Source of the DNA: Anisakis pegreffii
Taxonomy: Eukaryota > Nematoda > Chromadorea > Rhabditida > Anisakidae
NCBI GenBank assembly: GCA_035041965.1
Contig: JAPYMA010000275.1
Span: forward strand, 56,076-120,075
DNA length: 64,000 nucleotides
Direction: 5' to 3'
Shown piece by piece: positions 1-14,753 of the stretch. Made by a program: the position numbers and the translations under genes. The stretch's first letter is position 1. Each line of letters starts with the position of its first letter. A model generated the notes under the pieces. It was not told where the DNA came from and did not search any database. It saw only the letters and a program-made list of their open reading frames with translations.

Positions 1-1150
1 TTGAAGGAATTTGTTCATATCCAGCACTTTCATGTGATATGATTGATCAGTCACTGATCAGAAATTAGCAAGAACAGCTGATAAGATAGCAAGTAAAGCT
101 GACGCAAATTTCAAAGTTAACCGAAAAATTGCTATTAAAGCGAAAAAATGTAAAGGTTCATCTACTTGACAATTTAATCAACGATAAGAGTTAATCAGTA
201 ATAATAATGATATCTGATGCGATCATTTTCGTTGAAAATGACGCAAAAGATTTACTAATGCAAGTTGATCAATGCTTTGGATCAAACAAGTTCTGTCCCA
301 CAAAAGATATCGTAACAGATTCCGAGGTTATACTTGTCACCGTGTTACATTTATGAGGTTATTTTGGAGCTTATCTGAAACTGATTAATTCATTGCAAAA
401 CCGCAAAAGTACTACCAGTAGAGTTAGGTGCATTCATATGAGATAAAGAGAATGGTATTGGAATTCAAATAATAATACTTTTGCAACAAAATCAATTGAA
501 TCCACAAAATATCACAGGTAATTATCGAAGAGTAACTGCGTTCTTACTGATGATACCTGATGACATTGAAATAAAGTTGAATAGTCAACTATTACTTGTG
601 TTATTATTGTTGACACTTATTACTTATTCTATGTGCGTCTTACTATTGTAATACATTGATATTTGTGATAATGATAGCTTGAGTACGTGAAAATAACTCT
701 CATCTCAAAACAACACAATTCTCACTCTCCAAATAACTGGTTCTTGTTCGATTAGTTTCACTCAAAGTGGAAAGCTCTGCTGAAAGTTTCTTTTTTGAAA
801 GATGTTACTCAAATGACAGCTCAGTCTATGTAGCAATGAAAACTTTTTGATATTCATTGGAAGTCTCAATCTGCACAGACCTCTTTGAACAATTGCTTCA
901 ACCTTCGAACAGTTGCTTGTCTCAATAAGAATATCACAATTCCATCTCAAAGATTCAAGTGATACTAATCAATGAACACAATGGATCATATTATGCATTT
1001 TATTACCTCAAACAGTCAAAAATCATGGAGATGCTCATTTGGGTTCTTTTCAAATCATATGCGTATAATTGAATACGGCACAATATTATATGGTATTAAT
1101 CAATTTTCACAATGTAATGATAGCAATATTTCAATTACTTATATTTGCAG
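1..1150. other. Sequence upstream of the first recognised SIX exon, probably intron
   Basis: No exon could be supported here. A SIX gene needs an N-terminal exon that ends in phase 0 just before the IVKVCEQL segment, but no open stretch with a good donor and SIX-like sequence is visible. The stretch is AT-rich with many short direct words. It most likely belongs to the intron that joins an exon to the left of the window. Confidence 0.5.
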
Positions 1151-4100
1151 ATAGTAAAAGTGTGTGAACAATTAGAAGAATCTGGTAATGTGGAACGACT
1201 TGCCGCGTAAGTTTCATCCATCATTATCACCAGTGCTGTTCAACTGTGACTTTCAAAAAGCCCTGAATTGAATTATTCGATTTTGGCAAATTTAAACACA
1301 CAAATTCATTCGCCATAATTCCAGCGAAACTATTGTATCAATTCATAACTAATTATCGACCGACAGTCTATCTCAAAAACTGACTCCAAATAGTTGGAGT
1401 GAATTTTTCAAAGCGCTTTTCGTTCTCATGCAAAATGCGTTCAACGTCTAACTTCCGCCAGAAGCAAAAAAAATTTCACTGATCATTCATGAACACAACA
1501 TTTATTCGTAATGATCTGACGCTCTCAATTACAATTACTACTTTGATAAGTGACTATTAGAAGCGAACTTGCAAGGAATCATTCGAAAATTGTTAGCTAC
1601 ATGAAAGTTGATGATATGTTTTGATTTCGGAATTAATTATCAACTGCAAAGGGCAATTCTTTGTTCTATGTACGCGAGTGATGATCGCTTAGATTGTTGT
1701 CGTGAAGTTTTCAATCAATTTATGAGAGTGTCCCTTCATTGTGCTGCATTAAAACGCATGATTTCGAAATGCGGAGAAAATCGTTGCAAACAAAATTCAA
1801 GCAATACATTATAGTTACTGATATGGTGGAAGTTTTTGAATTGATGGATGAGATGACAATGAAATGTTTCAGATTCCTCTGGTCTGTTTCACATCAACCA
1901 TGCACCGAAGAGGTCGGCATAGTGCTCCGATCACATGAGACTGTGCTCAGGGCAAAAGCCCTGGTTTGTTTCCATATGGGTAATTTTCAAGAGTTGTACC
2001 GAATTCTTGAATCACACAAGTTCACAAATGGCTCGCACAGCAAACTGCAAGCCATGTGGCAAGAAGCTCACTATCAAGAGGCTGAAAAACTACGTGGAAG
2101 GTTGGTTTTCAAAAAAATCTCTTCGTTCATACATTTCTAAATAGATTAAGCGATTGTTCCTGCTAGATCCTGCTTTTAAGATACGGCACTGATGTGAATT
2201 CACTATTTTTCTAACACAGAAATTTATTCGTCAACTGATTTCCACACTCCATGAAGCATTCAGCCATCTGCTGTTATTCCATTATCATAGTTCCGTTGTA
2301 ACTGAAACTAAGTAATGACCGGCGATCTATAACGCTTTCTTTCAAAAAAATCATTTCCAATCCATTTCTTTTGGTCGTCTGATTTTGAAAACTTATTTTG
2401 CTGAATATCACTCACTTAATGTGAATGGAATGGATACCACTCTGTGATATGGCTGTGCTCATAGCTACTTGAGAAGTTTTTGCTTACGGTAGTGCTATGA
2501 ATATGTGATGAGTGTGATTAATGCTGGACGAGCCGACTGCTCGATGGTATCTCTTGAGAATGAGTGTAGCATTGTTATTGTTGTTGTTGATGATGCTTTG
2601 TCAATGATGAATGAAGATGACGACGATTAGTTGAGTGAGAGAGCTATATCTCGATAGTTGAATTCAAAATACATCCGATTGGTTAACCAATTGAAGAGCT
2701 TCTCATCTAAACAGCCAGTTAGACTTGCATCCATCTTGAACAAACTCACCATCCTTCAAATTACACATATACGTATGTATATCTGCGCAAATCAACGCTT
2801 TGTTTGCTAATGATCACTTATCTATTGTTACTCATCTACAACATTTTACTTGCGCACTTCAACTTGCCAAATTATGCAAAACATTGCATTCTCCTTGTTC
2901 AATTGGATAGATAAAATTCCGATATCACTTTACAGTTTTGAGTGACAGTCACAAGTGTATACATGGTACATAAGAGAAAGTTGAATTGAAATTGATATTT
3001 GACAGCTTTTCATACTGTAATGAATTACATTGATACTATATACTACTACACATTTGATTGGTGGTAAAGGATTTCATTTCCCTACATGAGTTCCAACTGA
3101 ATTCTTCATTTTTGAGAATATCGAATCTATCACATCGTAAATTTTTAGGCCGTTGGGTCCGGTAGATAAATATCGAGTTCGTAAGAAGTATCCAATGCCG
3201 AGGACAATTTGGGATGGTGAACAGAAAACACACTGCTTTAAAGAAAGAACGAGGTTTGTTTTAAATAGATAACTAGTCAATGGTAATGAAATCATTTGCA
3301 GCTTACCTCCTCTTATAGATTATGCTGGTTTTTGTCAAGAAGGTATATTTCACGAGTTTCATGAATTCGATGATCCAAAAAACAGAGCTGAGATCATTGT
3401 AAATCCAAAAAGTTTGCGAAATCATCAAGACATCAGAGGAGATATTGATCAGAAAATCACAGATGATTGCTAATTCATTCCGGATCTCAATTCTGCGACT
3501 CCAACAAATTTTCAACCAATGATCAATTTCAGGTCGTTGTTGCGAGAATGGTACTTGCAAGATCCGTATCCAAACCCGAGTAAAAAGAAAGAGTTGGCCT
3601 CAAAAACGGGTCTAACGGCTATGCAAGTTGGAAATTGGTTCAAGAACCGGCGACAACGTGATCGCGCAGCTGCTGCCAAAAACAAGTTCGTTTTTATTTG
3701 AAATTTTTCTCCTCCGCAAGCACTTTGCTACTAGCTAGTCATGAAGAATCTTCATTTCCTTTGGATATCTTTTTATATCGTATATCTCGCACTAATCTGC
3801 TACAGCGTACATTATGTTTACAAACGCTAGGAAACTATGATAAAACACATTCTATTTATATCTTGAATCAATCACTGATAACAGAACGCGAGCTCCTTTA
3901 ACCCCAATGTGTGCATCACTATCATTCCAGCCAATTTACGAAATTCCTCGAATTCCAGTTGGTTTTATCGTTTTCATGAGATTACACCGAGATAAATTGA
4001 TAAATCCGAGATAAATTGAGATAAATCAGAGCTATCCTCTCACCTAATCATCTACTCTGTCATCAAACTACATCAAATACACCATCATTAATATATCTCT

Positions 4101-7100
4101 CTTCATTAAATGCCTATCAGATATAAGTTCTAAAGTATTTCAAAGAACTGAAATGCGGAATGTGTTCTTCTCAATCGATCATTTGCAAAGTACTGTGTGC
4201 ACAAATGTTGTTGTTGATGTTCTTCTTCTTCTTCATGCAATTCACAAGTCACGTAATAACTTCTTTGCTAATCAACATTACTTGATTCGTCTCGCGTTTC
4301 AATCTCAATTCATCAATACCTCATCATCATCATTCATGAATCTCTTTCGTCCTAATCTCATCGCTATTAAAATGAAAGTAAAACCAGTTGGTTGTAAGCA
4401 ATGCAAAGGAACGACTAAAGGCCTTGAACGCCGCTTTTCACCACTCTAAGCCTATTTTCACCACTCTGAGACATCGTACGTTTTTGTGAACTGCTGATGT
4501 CATCGCCACCTCCATCACTCTCTCAGCGCAAAGCACTTCATCCTCATCAAGTGAACTTTCTCAAATGTATGTGCACTCAGTGAAATATCTAAGTTGGTTG
4601 GCTGGCGCTGCTCGCCGCTGTATCATTAGAGTCTTAACCGGAAGTTAAGTAAGTAATCTTCTCCCAATGTGTGCAATCCTTGGAAATCGTTCTTAGCGAC
4701 CGACGCATGAAGATGATGATGTGGTTGTTGTTGTTCTTGTATTTATGATGACATGCACCATCATCGTCAATTTTCAGACGTATTTATGAGTGCCGAATGC
4801 ATTTCAATTCGATAATGATACGTCATATCGACTTACATATTTATGGCATTAAAACTTCACAGAATACTTTATGTATAAGGGGTGTTTCATGACTTAATCG
4901 CTCGACTTCTCCTGTGAAGAAATTTGCTCTAAGCAGCACGAATTCAAGATTTGTGTGTTCTAGCCAGTCTTTTGTATCAATTCCAGTAGTTCATTCGATA
5001 TGAAACTGAATATTTTGATGCATCGTCTAAATTTTTGATTGAATATTGTTATATAAATCACTGGTGTTTAATTAAGGGCACATGAACTTCTTCGAATTTG
5101 TTGAAACATTCAGTCATCTTTTGAAATTTCCACGGATATTTCCTTCACTTTAGTTTTCTTTTTCCATTCCCATAAAAACAACCATGATTTGTATATTTCT
5201 CAAATGTGAAATACAAATGATCTTATCAAGCTATCATAGTCAAAGGACTTAATATGAAATCATATGAAGTCGTTTTTCCCTAAGTCACCAAAATTCCCAT
5301 TGAAGAAAAGTTCGTAAATGATAAGATTACCATATGTTTCCATGACGTTAAAAGTGATCAGATGAATGCTAACAATTAGATCTGTGTTCGATAGCCACAG
5401 TTCGAACTTTTTGAAAATAGAATTACTGATATAGTTCGAGTATCTATCATATATTTGTTCATTTACACCTACATTCGAACAAAAATGTTCTTTCTACCCT
5501 AAAAGCCTTTATTGGATTCAATTTCATCTGAACTGAACTGAACACGAGCCGAGCCGTTCATAAACAATTAACGTAATGAATGTACGAATGAATGTGCGAT
5601 GATAGCATACGGTATCAATTACACTCCAATCAACAACCAACAATTTCGCAGCCCGCATCTACCGTAGTATTGCCGGCCGCTATGAGCCAGTGACGATGAA
5701 TAGAATAAGACAAAACGATAGATAGTGTGGGCGTGTGGTTTCGGTGTTTATTCTCTCGTATATGCGTTAATACATAAATGGCTATATGTATTGGGTATGC
5801 TTGACAAATTTGACATTAAAACGGTGGTGATGGTTCGTGTTACACATTCAATGAATATAGAGAATTGGGTATGATAGCGCAAATTGATGCGTGTAGACAG
5901 ACATAGGGTGAAGGCGATACAACATAAAGTGTGATACTTGAACAAATAAATGAGGAGCGAATTGCGCATCATAACGGTGCCATTTTATGTATTATATTAT
6001 CCTAATTGATGATGAATGTGAACAAGAGAGGAGAACAATTTATTATGATGATGAGTGGATGATTATGACGATTCAATGAATAGGGATGTGGATGAGATGG
6101 ATGCGTCATATGTTATCAATGCACACACACAACACGAATCTAATGGTTTATGCATAGAGATCTGGCGATTTGTTTTTAATCAAATTCCATGTTTCATTCA
6201 TTTCTACATCATTTTGCAGTCAGGCGAAAAAAAAACATTTCGTTGTCATCCTTCAAATTAATAGAGTACCACTCTATCTATTTATCTATCTCATTTAATC
6301 GTTTACTATGACATATCCATCCGGATATACGTATATCGTTGCGATACTATCCCATTAGATCTCCAATATCCTAACTCACCATCCTTTTGATACATTGTAC
6401 TCCTAGGATAGCCTATAAAAACGTGCTCTATTTGCCATCTGTTTTAGTGCTATACTCTATTCAATTATGGTATTACGTCTGGAAATTACTTTGGGATAGG
6501 TACCTCAACCTTTAGATCAATTCGGCCGGTCTGCAATTGCAGGGCAACCACACAAATACTCAAAAAGTATCACAGAGGGTGTGGAAATTTCATGGCACAA
6601 CAATCAGTAGTATCTATGGCTAAGCACTATCATAATTGCTATTATTACTGGGATGTGAATTACAACTAGTCATTGTGACACCCATCCGATAACAATGGAC
6701 TCGATGGTGTTATTAAATTTAGGGACGAACAGATTCCACATAATAGAAGTGATTTGTCATTGTTGACAATTGTAACACATACGCAGTATCATTGATGTAT
6801 CATACGAAGGCAGACAGAACGATTAATATTCAGATGAAAACATTCCATGAGTCTATACGATAATTGTGGTTTAATATCGCAATCATCTGAGTCTCCAACA
6901 ATTGAAGTATTGTTGCAAATGTATTATAGTAAACATGAGGTAATTGTAGTAGACTCGAAGTAGAACTTCAATAAGAGTTCATTGACTTCAACTTTCACGG
7001 CAGTTATTTCTCGTGCAAAATCTTCACGTTGATACTTACAAGTAGCAAGACAAAGGATAAAATTTGAATACTTAGTTCGAAACATCATTTGTTGACTTAA

Positions 7101-9235
7101 AAGTAATCAGTAACTGAAATCTTCGAGTTTTTATCTTGTACATATTTCGAATTCCATTGTTCTTGATCTGAAAAAATAGATCATCGCGTTCTTTTCGAAC
7201 GTATCTGGCTGCAAACGACTGTACTTGTCTACTTAACCATGATTTGTTCGTGTGATATATCCTCTTTAACTTTCATATCCTATGGATCACACTATCATGA
7301 GATTTCATTGTATAATGCATAGTCTTGATCCGACTTCGTGAAGATCGACTGGATTAGGTGATACAAGCGTTTTTCCATGCAGACATACTTCTTCCGCTAC
7401 AATGGTTTTGTTTCTCGGAAGCTAAGTAGAAAGAAAGTGATAATGCAGGATATTGTAGAATCTTTTGGGTTATTAGACATAAAGTAGTAATGACTGGAGA
7501 TAATGTCATATGTTTGCTTCTTTGATGCCAGCATTATTCTGAATGAATGATTTCCACAAGCTATGGTAATATTAAAGATATCTATATGGCATTTAGAGTG
7601 GGATGACTGTCTATGACTGGTGGGTAAGCATGCAGCACACAGCAATAGAATCAAGAAACGTTCGTTCATTTTGTCGCATGATGAAAGAATTATTTTCTGC
7701 AATATTATTGTGGCTATTATTATTATTGACTTAATTGAGTAACGTACTTAGTCAGGTGCAATTGCATTTGATGCAGTGGTTAATTGATGCAATATTCGTT
7801 AATCAAACGTATCAAACGTACATGCATACAACAACTATATGTGAGTACAGCTCAATGCATGATGAATTCAGCAAAGGTTCAGTTCATGCATCATTTGTTC
7901 ACAAAACATTGACATGAACCATTGTTTCAAGTCTATTCCTCGAAAGGCACCGGCAGCTCTTATCCGGGCTTTGCATAAACACATAGCATATCCACAATAT
8001 ATCCATTATCCATTAACAGTCTTAACGAGTGAGTGTCCTTTTCATTTCATGAGCCATTACATGCGCATAGACACACAGCGAGGATAGATGAATTTGTGTA
8101 CATGATGAAAGAATCTGAGTTCAAATGAATGAGTTGTTTTGTTTAATGTAATGTTGTATATTAATGTTTAATGGTAATGGATGATTGCTTTCATATTATG
8201 CAACATAGCATTATCACCACTGAATGGAGCATAATTTTTCGAGAGCTGTCGTTAGAAAGGGATGAAATAAAGCTTCCATGAAGAATAAATATTTTGAAGT
8301 CTTCCAATCTGACTCAAAAACATCATCTTACCTCGCACATCAGATAATAACTATGATCTTTATCTGGTGATCAAATACAGCACCGCAGTTTTCAAATGCA
8401 GTCTACGTTTCTAGCCGAATGAGTTAAGATCTGAATAAAATCACAAATTGCATTAATGATAATTTTGTATATTTTCAGAGCAAATGGTCTTGACATTGGT
8501 GGTAAAAAGACGCCAAGCTCGGAGAACTCCGATGACTCAGAGATGGATGATGATGAGATTCTGGAGAGTTCAATGACTGAATCGCCAACACCCGAAGAGG
8601 AGAGACCACGAGATTTGACGGCCAAAAGGGAGCTGGTGCAACATGTCGCTCCGGCTGGCTATAGTGCTTACGAGGGTGCCATTCACTTCGATCCGCTCCG
8701 ATTGCTAATGAATGCTCAGTTGAATCCAGCGCTAAATCCCAGTCTAAATCCGTTGCTAAATCAAGCCGCATTTATGAATTTCCAACAGCAAATCGCAAGG
8801 CATCAACAGCAACAACAACAGTCCATTGCAATCCAGCAAACTATACAGCCACAACCACCGCAGCAAAAACCATCTGCACCAGTTCAGACGGCGAATTCAA
8901 CCCCAAAACGGTCCAAATTAATGATCGATGAGATATTGAATCTAAAATCGTCCACATCTCCATCAACATCGTCCTCATCCGATGCTAATCCCGAACCAAA
9001 CCAATCCACAACTGTCATCTCACCGATTCATTCGCCATCTGACACCACATCTACAAACGGTATCAGCAATCATCTGGATGCCTCAACACCAAGATGTATC
9101 GTTAATAATCTAAAGTTAACAATTACAACCAATCGTAACAATGCTGAAAATAGCATAAGTACTAAACAGCTCATTCAGAGTAGTCGTTTGCAAAAAGACA
9201 ACGCCAGCAGTAATGACGGGGAGGATTCCACATAA
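1151..9235 (+). CDS. ceh-32: SIX3/6-class homeobox transcription factor, 5' truncated (five 3' exons)
   Basis: Nuclear DNA-binding protein. Coding exons are 1151-1206, 1873-2100, 3149-3253, 3533-3685 and 8479-9235. Every junction is phase 2 and consistent, and the stop is TAA at 9233. Exons 1-3 encode the SIX protein-interaction domain, from [18 protein letters not shown] through [20 protein letters not shown] to [19 protein letters not shown]. The SIX homeodomain spans [31 protein letters not shown] and the recognition helix [14 protein letters not shown], with Lys at homeodomain position 50. The AAAAKNK ending and the [18 protein letters not shown] stretch are hallmarks of SIX3/6 rather than SIX1/2 or SIX4/5. 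The last exon is acidic/Ser-rich, then Gln-rich, and contains PRDLT and [12 protein letters not shown], which resemble motifs in the C-terminal half of C. elegans CEH-32. In that worm, CEH-32 acts in head and anterior development. The exon before 1151 ends in phase 0 and was not found, so the start codon is missing. Orthology to ceh-32 is inferred from motifs. Confidence 0.93.
3686..8478 (+). other. 4.8-kb intron of the SIX3/6 gene
   Basis: This is the largest intron of the gene. It separates the homeodomain exon from the C-terminal exon. The donor is AA/gttcgt and the acceptor is attttcag/A, and both keep the reading frame. It is full of GAT/ATG/ATT low-complexity runs and holds no convincing ORF on either strand. 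Such a long intron beside a developmental homeobox gene is a natural place for enhancers, but no specific site can be named by eye. The shorter introns 1207-1872, 2101-3148 and 3254-3532 likewise show nothing but AT-rich DNA. Confidence 0.7.
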
Positions 9236-9324
9236 TCTTGTTATATCCAGTGAATCAAAATCTTTAAAATTTGCCAAAATGATCAGTTTGTTTGATCTGA
9301 ATTTTTATATCTCGCAAACGTTCC

Positions 9325-9330
9325 AATAAA
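9325..9330 (+). terminator. Poly(A) signal of the SIX3/6 gene
   Basis: A canonical AATAAA lies 90 nt after the TAA stop, which is a normal distance for a nematode 3' UTR. Two further AATAAA hexamers at 10176 and 10187 could serve a longer 3' UTR of about 950 nt. Sequence alone cannot say which is used. Confidence 0.6.
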
Positions 9331-12300
9331 TTTTCACTTGTTTCACCGAAATAAGTCGAGACCTTTTGGTTGATTCCCAGATTTTTGGGGCTCAGTGTAG
9401 ATGCTTATCTCCATAGGTGAAGGGTGTTGTTGTCTTTTTGTTGATTTAATTATTCATATAATAACTTGCCAACGGTGATTCATGTAAATGTTTATAATAT
9501 ATCAGTGCTTATTAGTTGTTTCTTTTTTTCGGTGTTTTTTCATTGGTTTTCTGTTGAAGTTTTTCTTTGTGCCACTTTATGTTATGCATCGAATTGAAGT
9601 TCACATCAAATTATTAGGTGAGAAGTGAGACAAATTCAGATTTTTTTTTCTTGTATCGTAATTTATTTTCATATTTCTTTTGTAATTTGTAAATTATTAC
9701 ATTATTACTTATCCATATATGTCCTGAATTTGATCACATTCGGGATTCTGACAGAATGCTAGTGAATGAGTAAGTAATGAACATTTTTGCCATAAATATC
9801 TTCACCGAACCTGTATCATTAATTTGTTCATCAATTCAAATCAGGTAGCTAAATCATAACGTTTGTTTTGTTTCAAGATTGTGATTCGTTCTTATTCTTT
9901 GTTTGTTTGTACAGAGTAATGTATTTTGCATTTCATCTAATTCAATTTCAATTCATAAATTCGCTCATTTTGTATGTTGTTTTGTGTTTTCTTTTTGATT
10001 TTGTGTTCATATTCATATAATAATGATAATCAATCTTAATATTGTGAGTACTAATATTCTCATTAATAATTTTATCAACATTTTTGTGTATGAGCGAGTG
10101 TGATTCGTTTGCCAGATGCTTAATTTCTCGTGTTCAGTGTTGGAGGTGATCGCTATCAGTTTAGCGAGGCGATCAAATAAATGATAAATAAAGTTTCAGA
10201 ACAATAATGATCTTGTATGGTGGCACATTTACTGCTTCGTGGAACGAGTAAGGAAAACGAGTTTCTATGAGTTGTTCGTCGTGCATCCAGAACCGCAGTA
10301 GACAGTATTAGGGCAATGAATCATAACAAATATATACAGTGCTATAATTGAGTTTTCATTAACCAAGTATTCATAAAATTTCCAGAATTTAATTTTTCCG
10401 AGCCTGAAGTGAGTTCTTGTTCACAGTAATGGAACTGTTCACTTAAAGCGACAGAATGTTTCGCTCACATCTTACAGCTGTGTTCACAGCTCTCGTCAGT
10501 ACTCAATCAATTCGTTGAAATTCACCGAACTTTTGAGGCAGACGAAAAATAATTTCAACTTAAACAATCATACGATTTGCAATGCACCAAACGATGCCTA
10601 TACAGTCAACAATGAAAAAGAGTGATTCAATTTCTCACCCTGAAACTCTTCAATGCGAAGAGAGCAGACGAAATTTCGTCGAAGTAAAACTGTGGAATAA
10701 TTGAATTCACTAAATCGCTTTGTACTTGTTAAAGAGGTGCGATTGGCTCACATGTGCGGATTTATCTGCATATAGTAATGGTTAATATGAATGTGATGAT
10801 TATAATTCGGTCTTCATCTTCTCATGAATAAATTATTCAAAGTGAAAGGATACATTCATAGGCAATAGCCCGTATAAATGTACTGAATGAATCACATTCT
10901 CAAATTGTTATGCATGCAGCAGATCTTTAGCCATATTAACCAAGTTGCCGCAGGGCAATCCAACGATATACTCAGCCTCTCAGTTTCTCAGCTGTAATCT
11001 TTTTGGCTGCGCTTCTTTAGTTGCTCGAATGAATTATCTTCCCAATGTACCCGTATTATTCGCATCATTTACATTTCCTTGAATTGCGACAGATATTCAC
11101 ATTTTCGCGTCCATTGACCAGCTTATGCTAATGTGAGAGAATTTTGCAGACGAGCGAATGAAATTAATTGGCATTACTTTCGAATAACCACTTGAACACA
11201 ATATTGTTGATCGCCTTGCATAGTTCACTCCATTGCGGTCCATCTAAAATTTCTCCAGCAATCTCGACCTTAAGACGAAGGGATCTTTTGTTACCATCAG
11301 TTGATTTTCTGGAAATGTGAGGAGTAAGTTACGTGAGACATTGAAGGATCATAATCGCTAAGAACTCATGATTTCTTCATTTGCTGTCAAAAATTATTGG
11401 TGAATCGCTGAAGTGATGAAAAGTTACAAGTAAGTATCAAATGATAATGATTACATAAGGCAGTATGATGAGCGAATGAAATGTTCGATTGATTTTTATG
11501 GTTGTTATTAATGATTACATAAGAGTTGCAGAAAATTTTCAAGTGCATAAAAGCAGCTCATTGACATTGAAAAGGCAATCTGCAGCATCCAGTCGAATCA
11601 GATCGTTATGACGGACCCCTGCTGATGGTACATGCTCTTTACGGGTTTGTGCTCACAACATGACACCTCATCATAAACGTTTACATACAACCCGTCGGCA
11701 AGATGACCTCATCGAAATTACTTACATGATCATCAAAAAAGACTCGAACATCAAAAACGACTTGAATGTGGGAAAACTATAAAAAAAAGTTTTCAAGTGG
11801 ATCACTGAACATTACTTATTGATCACTTCTGAAATTTTATCTTTCAATTCAATATTCAGTAGTCACTGCAAAACGCAATGCATACCAAGAAGGTGATTGA
11901 AAAACACTGGGAATATGTCTCGTTAACACGGTGGGAATTTCAGAAAGCATCCAACCACGATCGTAATTTTCTGGGGAATGTGGTGATGTATTCACTGAAA
12001 GGATCTGACTATGATGCGTGTTAAAGAGGTGAGATCAGCATAAGTCTCGTATGGACATATTGAATAGATATGTATGCTGCAATGAGCGTACTTATTGTAA
12101 AATGCATGAGAAGTACAAAGATTCATGTTGTGATATGATTATCTAATTTCTATTGAATTGAATGACAAATGTTCTCACGGAGGCAATAGGTGTATGCGAT
12201 TATTGTATTGTGTTGCAATATAATGACATTGATTGCAATTTTCAATTTGTTGTAATAATTGTCATAGTTCAGTGATGATTTGTTGTATTATAGTTGATGA

Positions 12301-14753
12301 TTATACGCATAATAGTGTAGCCGAGAAGATGCTGGTATAATAATGACCTTTGACACTAAATCTATACAATGAGAATGCTCGAGAGTGTCTATTGATGAGT
12401 AAACGATGAGTGAATGAGATCGATGAATTGTTCGGTAATTGATGGTGATTGATATAATGCACTGGTGGTGCTAGTGCTAAATCGTTTCAATTCATTCTCG
12501 ACAAATCAAGGGACATAGCATATTAATGTAATCAAAGTGAAAGATATATTGACTGAAATTTGATTTGTTGTTTTCATGTAACTATCGATGAAATTATTAT
12601 GTTGAGCTCGGTGATTTTAACAAGATTCAAGTGTTCACATTAATGTTGAGACTAGCACATTTTAGGAAAACAAATTCGAACTTTTCTATTAACGTAAATG
12701 AATTTCTCCTGCAGAAAACCCATCATGTAGGATGCAATTTCGTCGGAAAGGTGGAATTTGAGTTTATTGAAGGTGATCTGAAGGACTGCAAAGATCTGAA
12801 AACTCTATCAAATGCTCAAAATATTCATACTCATTCATACAAAATATTCATACACCGCCATAACGTTTGTAATATCTCACCATGTACATTAAGTTGGACA
12901 CATTTTCCGTGGCTTCTATTCAAGTTCTTGGTGATCTTACAGATTATGAAATTATTACTATAATCAGTTCTTGCCGCTGGACATTTGCTACAAAGACACC
13001 GGAAGCAATCTCAACATCTAATCAAAATCCAAGAAATAAACATGATCGCATTCATTTGCTAAAATCATTTAGTGAAATATTTCATTTGGGTTGATTTTCG
13101 AGAAACTGATTTTGAGCAAGCAACCAAATTTACTCACTGATCAACGCCCAATTAATGATGATCTTTTGGCTAGGTGAAATGAAGCCAAAGTATTCGTTTT
13201 GTTCGGCGCAACGGTAAATTTCATTTATGCTTTCGTTCATGAAGAAATAATCGGAATTAAGGTTCCATTGAAATGCTGAACCGATATACGTCCGCATATG
13301 AATATTCTGATATAAAGTGATTAGTTTTTGCCGAAACTATTTCAATGCTTCAATACAACGATGATTGACGCTGAATTGAGCCTAATAGGTATGCGAGAAT
13401 CGCTTCCATTCATTCGCGACGCCTTTACGTTTCGGAAATTCCTTCCGATTCGTCGTCGCAAACGAACCTGAAACAACTCGAAGAAATCTTTTGATGTGCG
13501 CTTATTGATGCTTATTTTGTTAGTCATTCATTCAGCTATAGTGCACATTATGGCCTTCAAACTGATTTAGAATTGATGTTCCTTAGGTGTTCAACTTGTC
13601 AATCCTCAGCCCTCGTCAGCAATCTTTCTGGGGGTTTGAAATTTTAGTACACTCACCGGATAGCTTACAAATCAGAGGCAGAAACTAACATGTGACAAAT
13701 TGTGTAAATTTAAGAAGTTTGAAAAATTATTGCGGCCAAAACATCGAATAGGTAATAATGACAAGAGCAACAAGAAAAGGGAGAGCAAATTTAGACGAGG
13801 TGTTGTCACAACACGAAAAAATGTATCATTGTAGGCTCAGTTTCTGTAAATACTAATACACCAATAGTATTGTTGAGGATTTAGAGTAGTTGAACAAAGC
13901 AACTACTAATCTCAACGAATACATCGAAATAAGTGGCAGTAAAATGAACAGGTTGTTTCGTCGAGAGATTAGGAAGTTGCTGCTTGAAAGGTGGATAGGA
14001 TGTTATCAATTTCTCGTGCCATTATAATCTGTTTGTTCAGTGGATTGAGTCTAATATCAGAAGTGCTTTACTTCAACAACGCATATTTACAATTCATCGC
14101 CTTTATCATCATCGATACACCAAAAGTTTTGTTATTTGCATTTGTTTGTTTATATTTTAAATAATGAACCTATCAATACAACAATTGAAAACACTTTCCA
14201 ACAGCACCACAATTATTGCGTATGTCTGAACATATCGATGTGAGTGTACTCCTTGAACATTCTTTGAGGATTTAAAAACATTTTTGAAGCATTCCTTGCA
14301 TTATTTTATTCATTCACTAAAGTAACTTTTCATATAACAAGCCAATTCATTCTCGATCGAAAATTCTATTTTGACACGTCCCATTAACGGGACAAAGTGT
14401 AGTTGTGGTAACAAAAATTCCGAGACAGTAAATTCGAGAAGGGGCTGCTAGATGCTACTGCTGATTATTTAAGTTATTTCGGTATCTGATCTTAAGTATA
14501 TCAGTTTCCTTGCATCAATTAGATGAGTTCAGTGCACCAATCAACAGGGAATCGCATTCTATGACTGAAATTCAGTTAAAATTACAAACAAATAATGATT
14601 CAAAATCGGAAATATGAAAAGTATGTGACACTAAATGAAACAACAACAAATGGCGTGAACAAGGGGATTTGTAAACAAGCCTCGTCCAACGGAAAAAGTT
14701 TCTCAAATATCTGAAACAAGAGTGGCATTCAGTACATTCGCTCACTCTTTAGA
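9331..14753. other. Intergenic / possible long 3' UTR, no gene recognised
   Basis: The first 860 bases are T-rich and end in two AATAAA hexamers, so they may be an extended 3' UTR of the SIX gene. The rest is AT-rich with repeated GAATGA/TCATTC words. A 59-base open stretch flanked by plausible splice sites at 12714-12772 (tgcag/AAAACC ... TTGAAG/gtgatc) was considered as an exon. It has no compatible partner and no recognisable motif. Confidence 0.4.

Noticed and set aside
8475..8771. 98-codon minus-strand ORF
   Set aside because: It is the shadow of the last SIX3/6 exon, whose plus frame matches CEH-32-like motifs.
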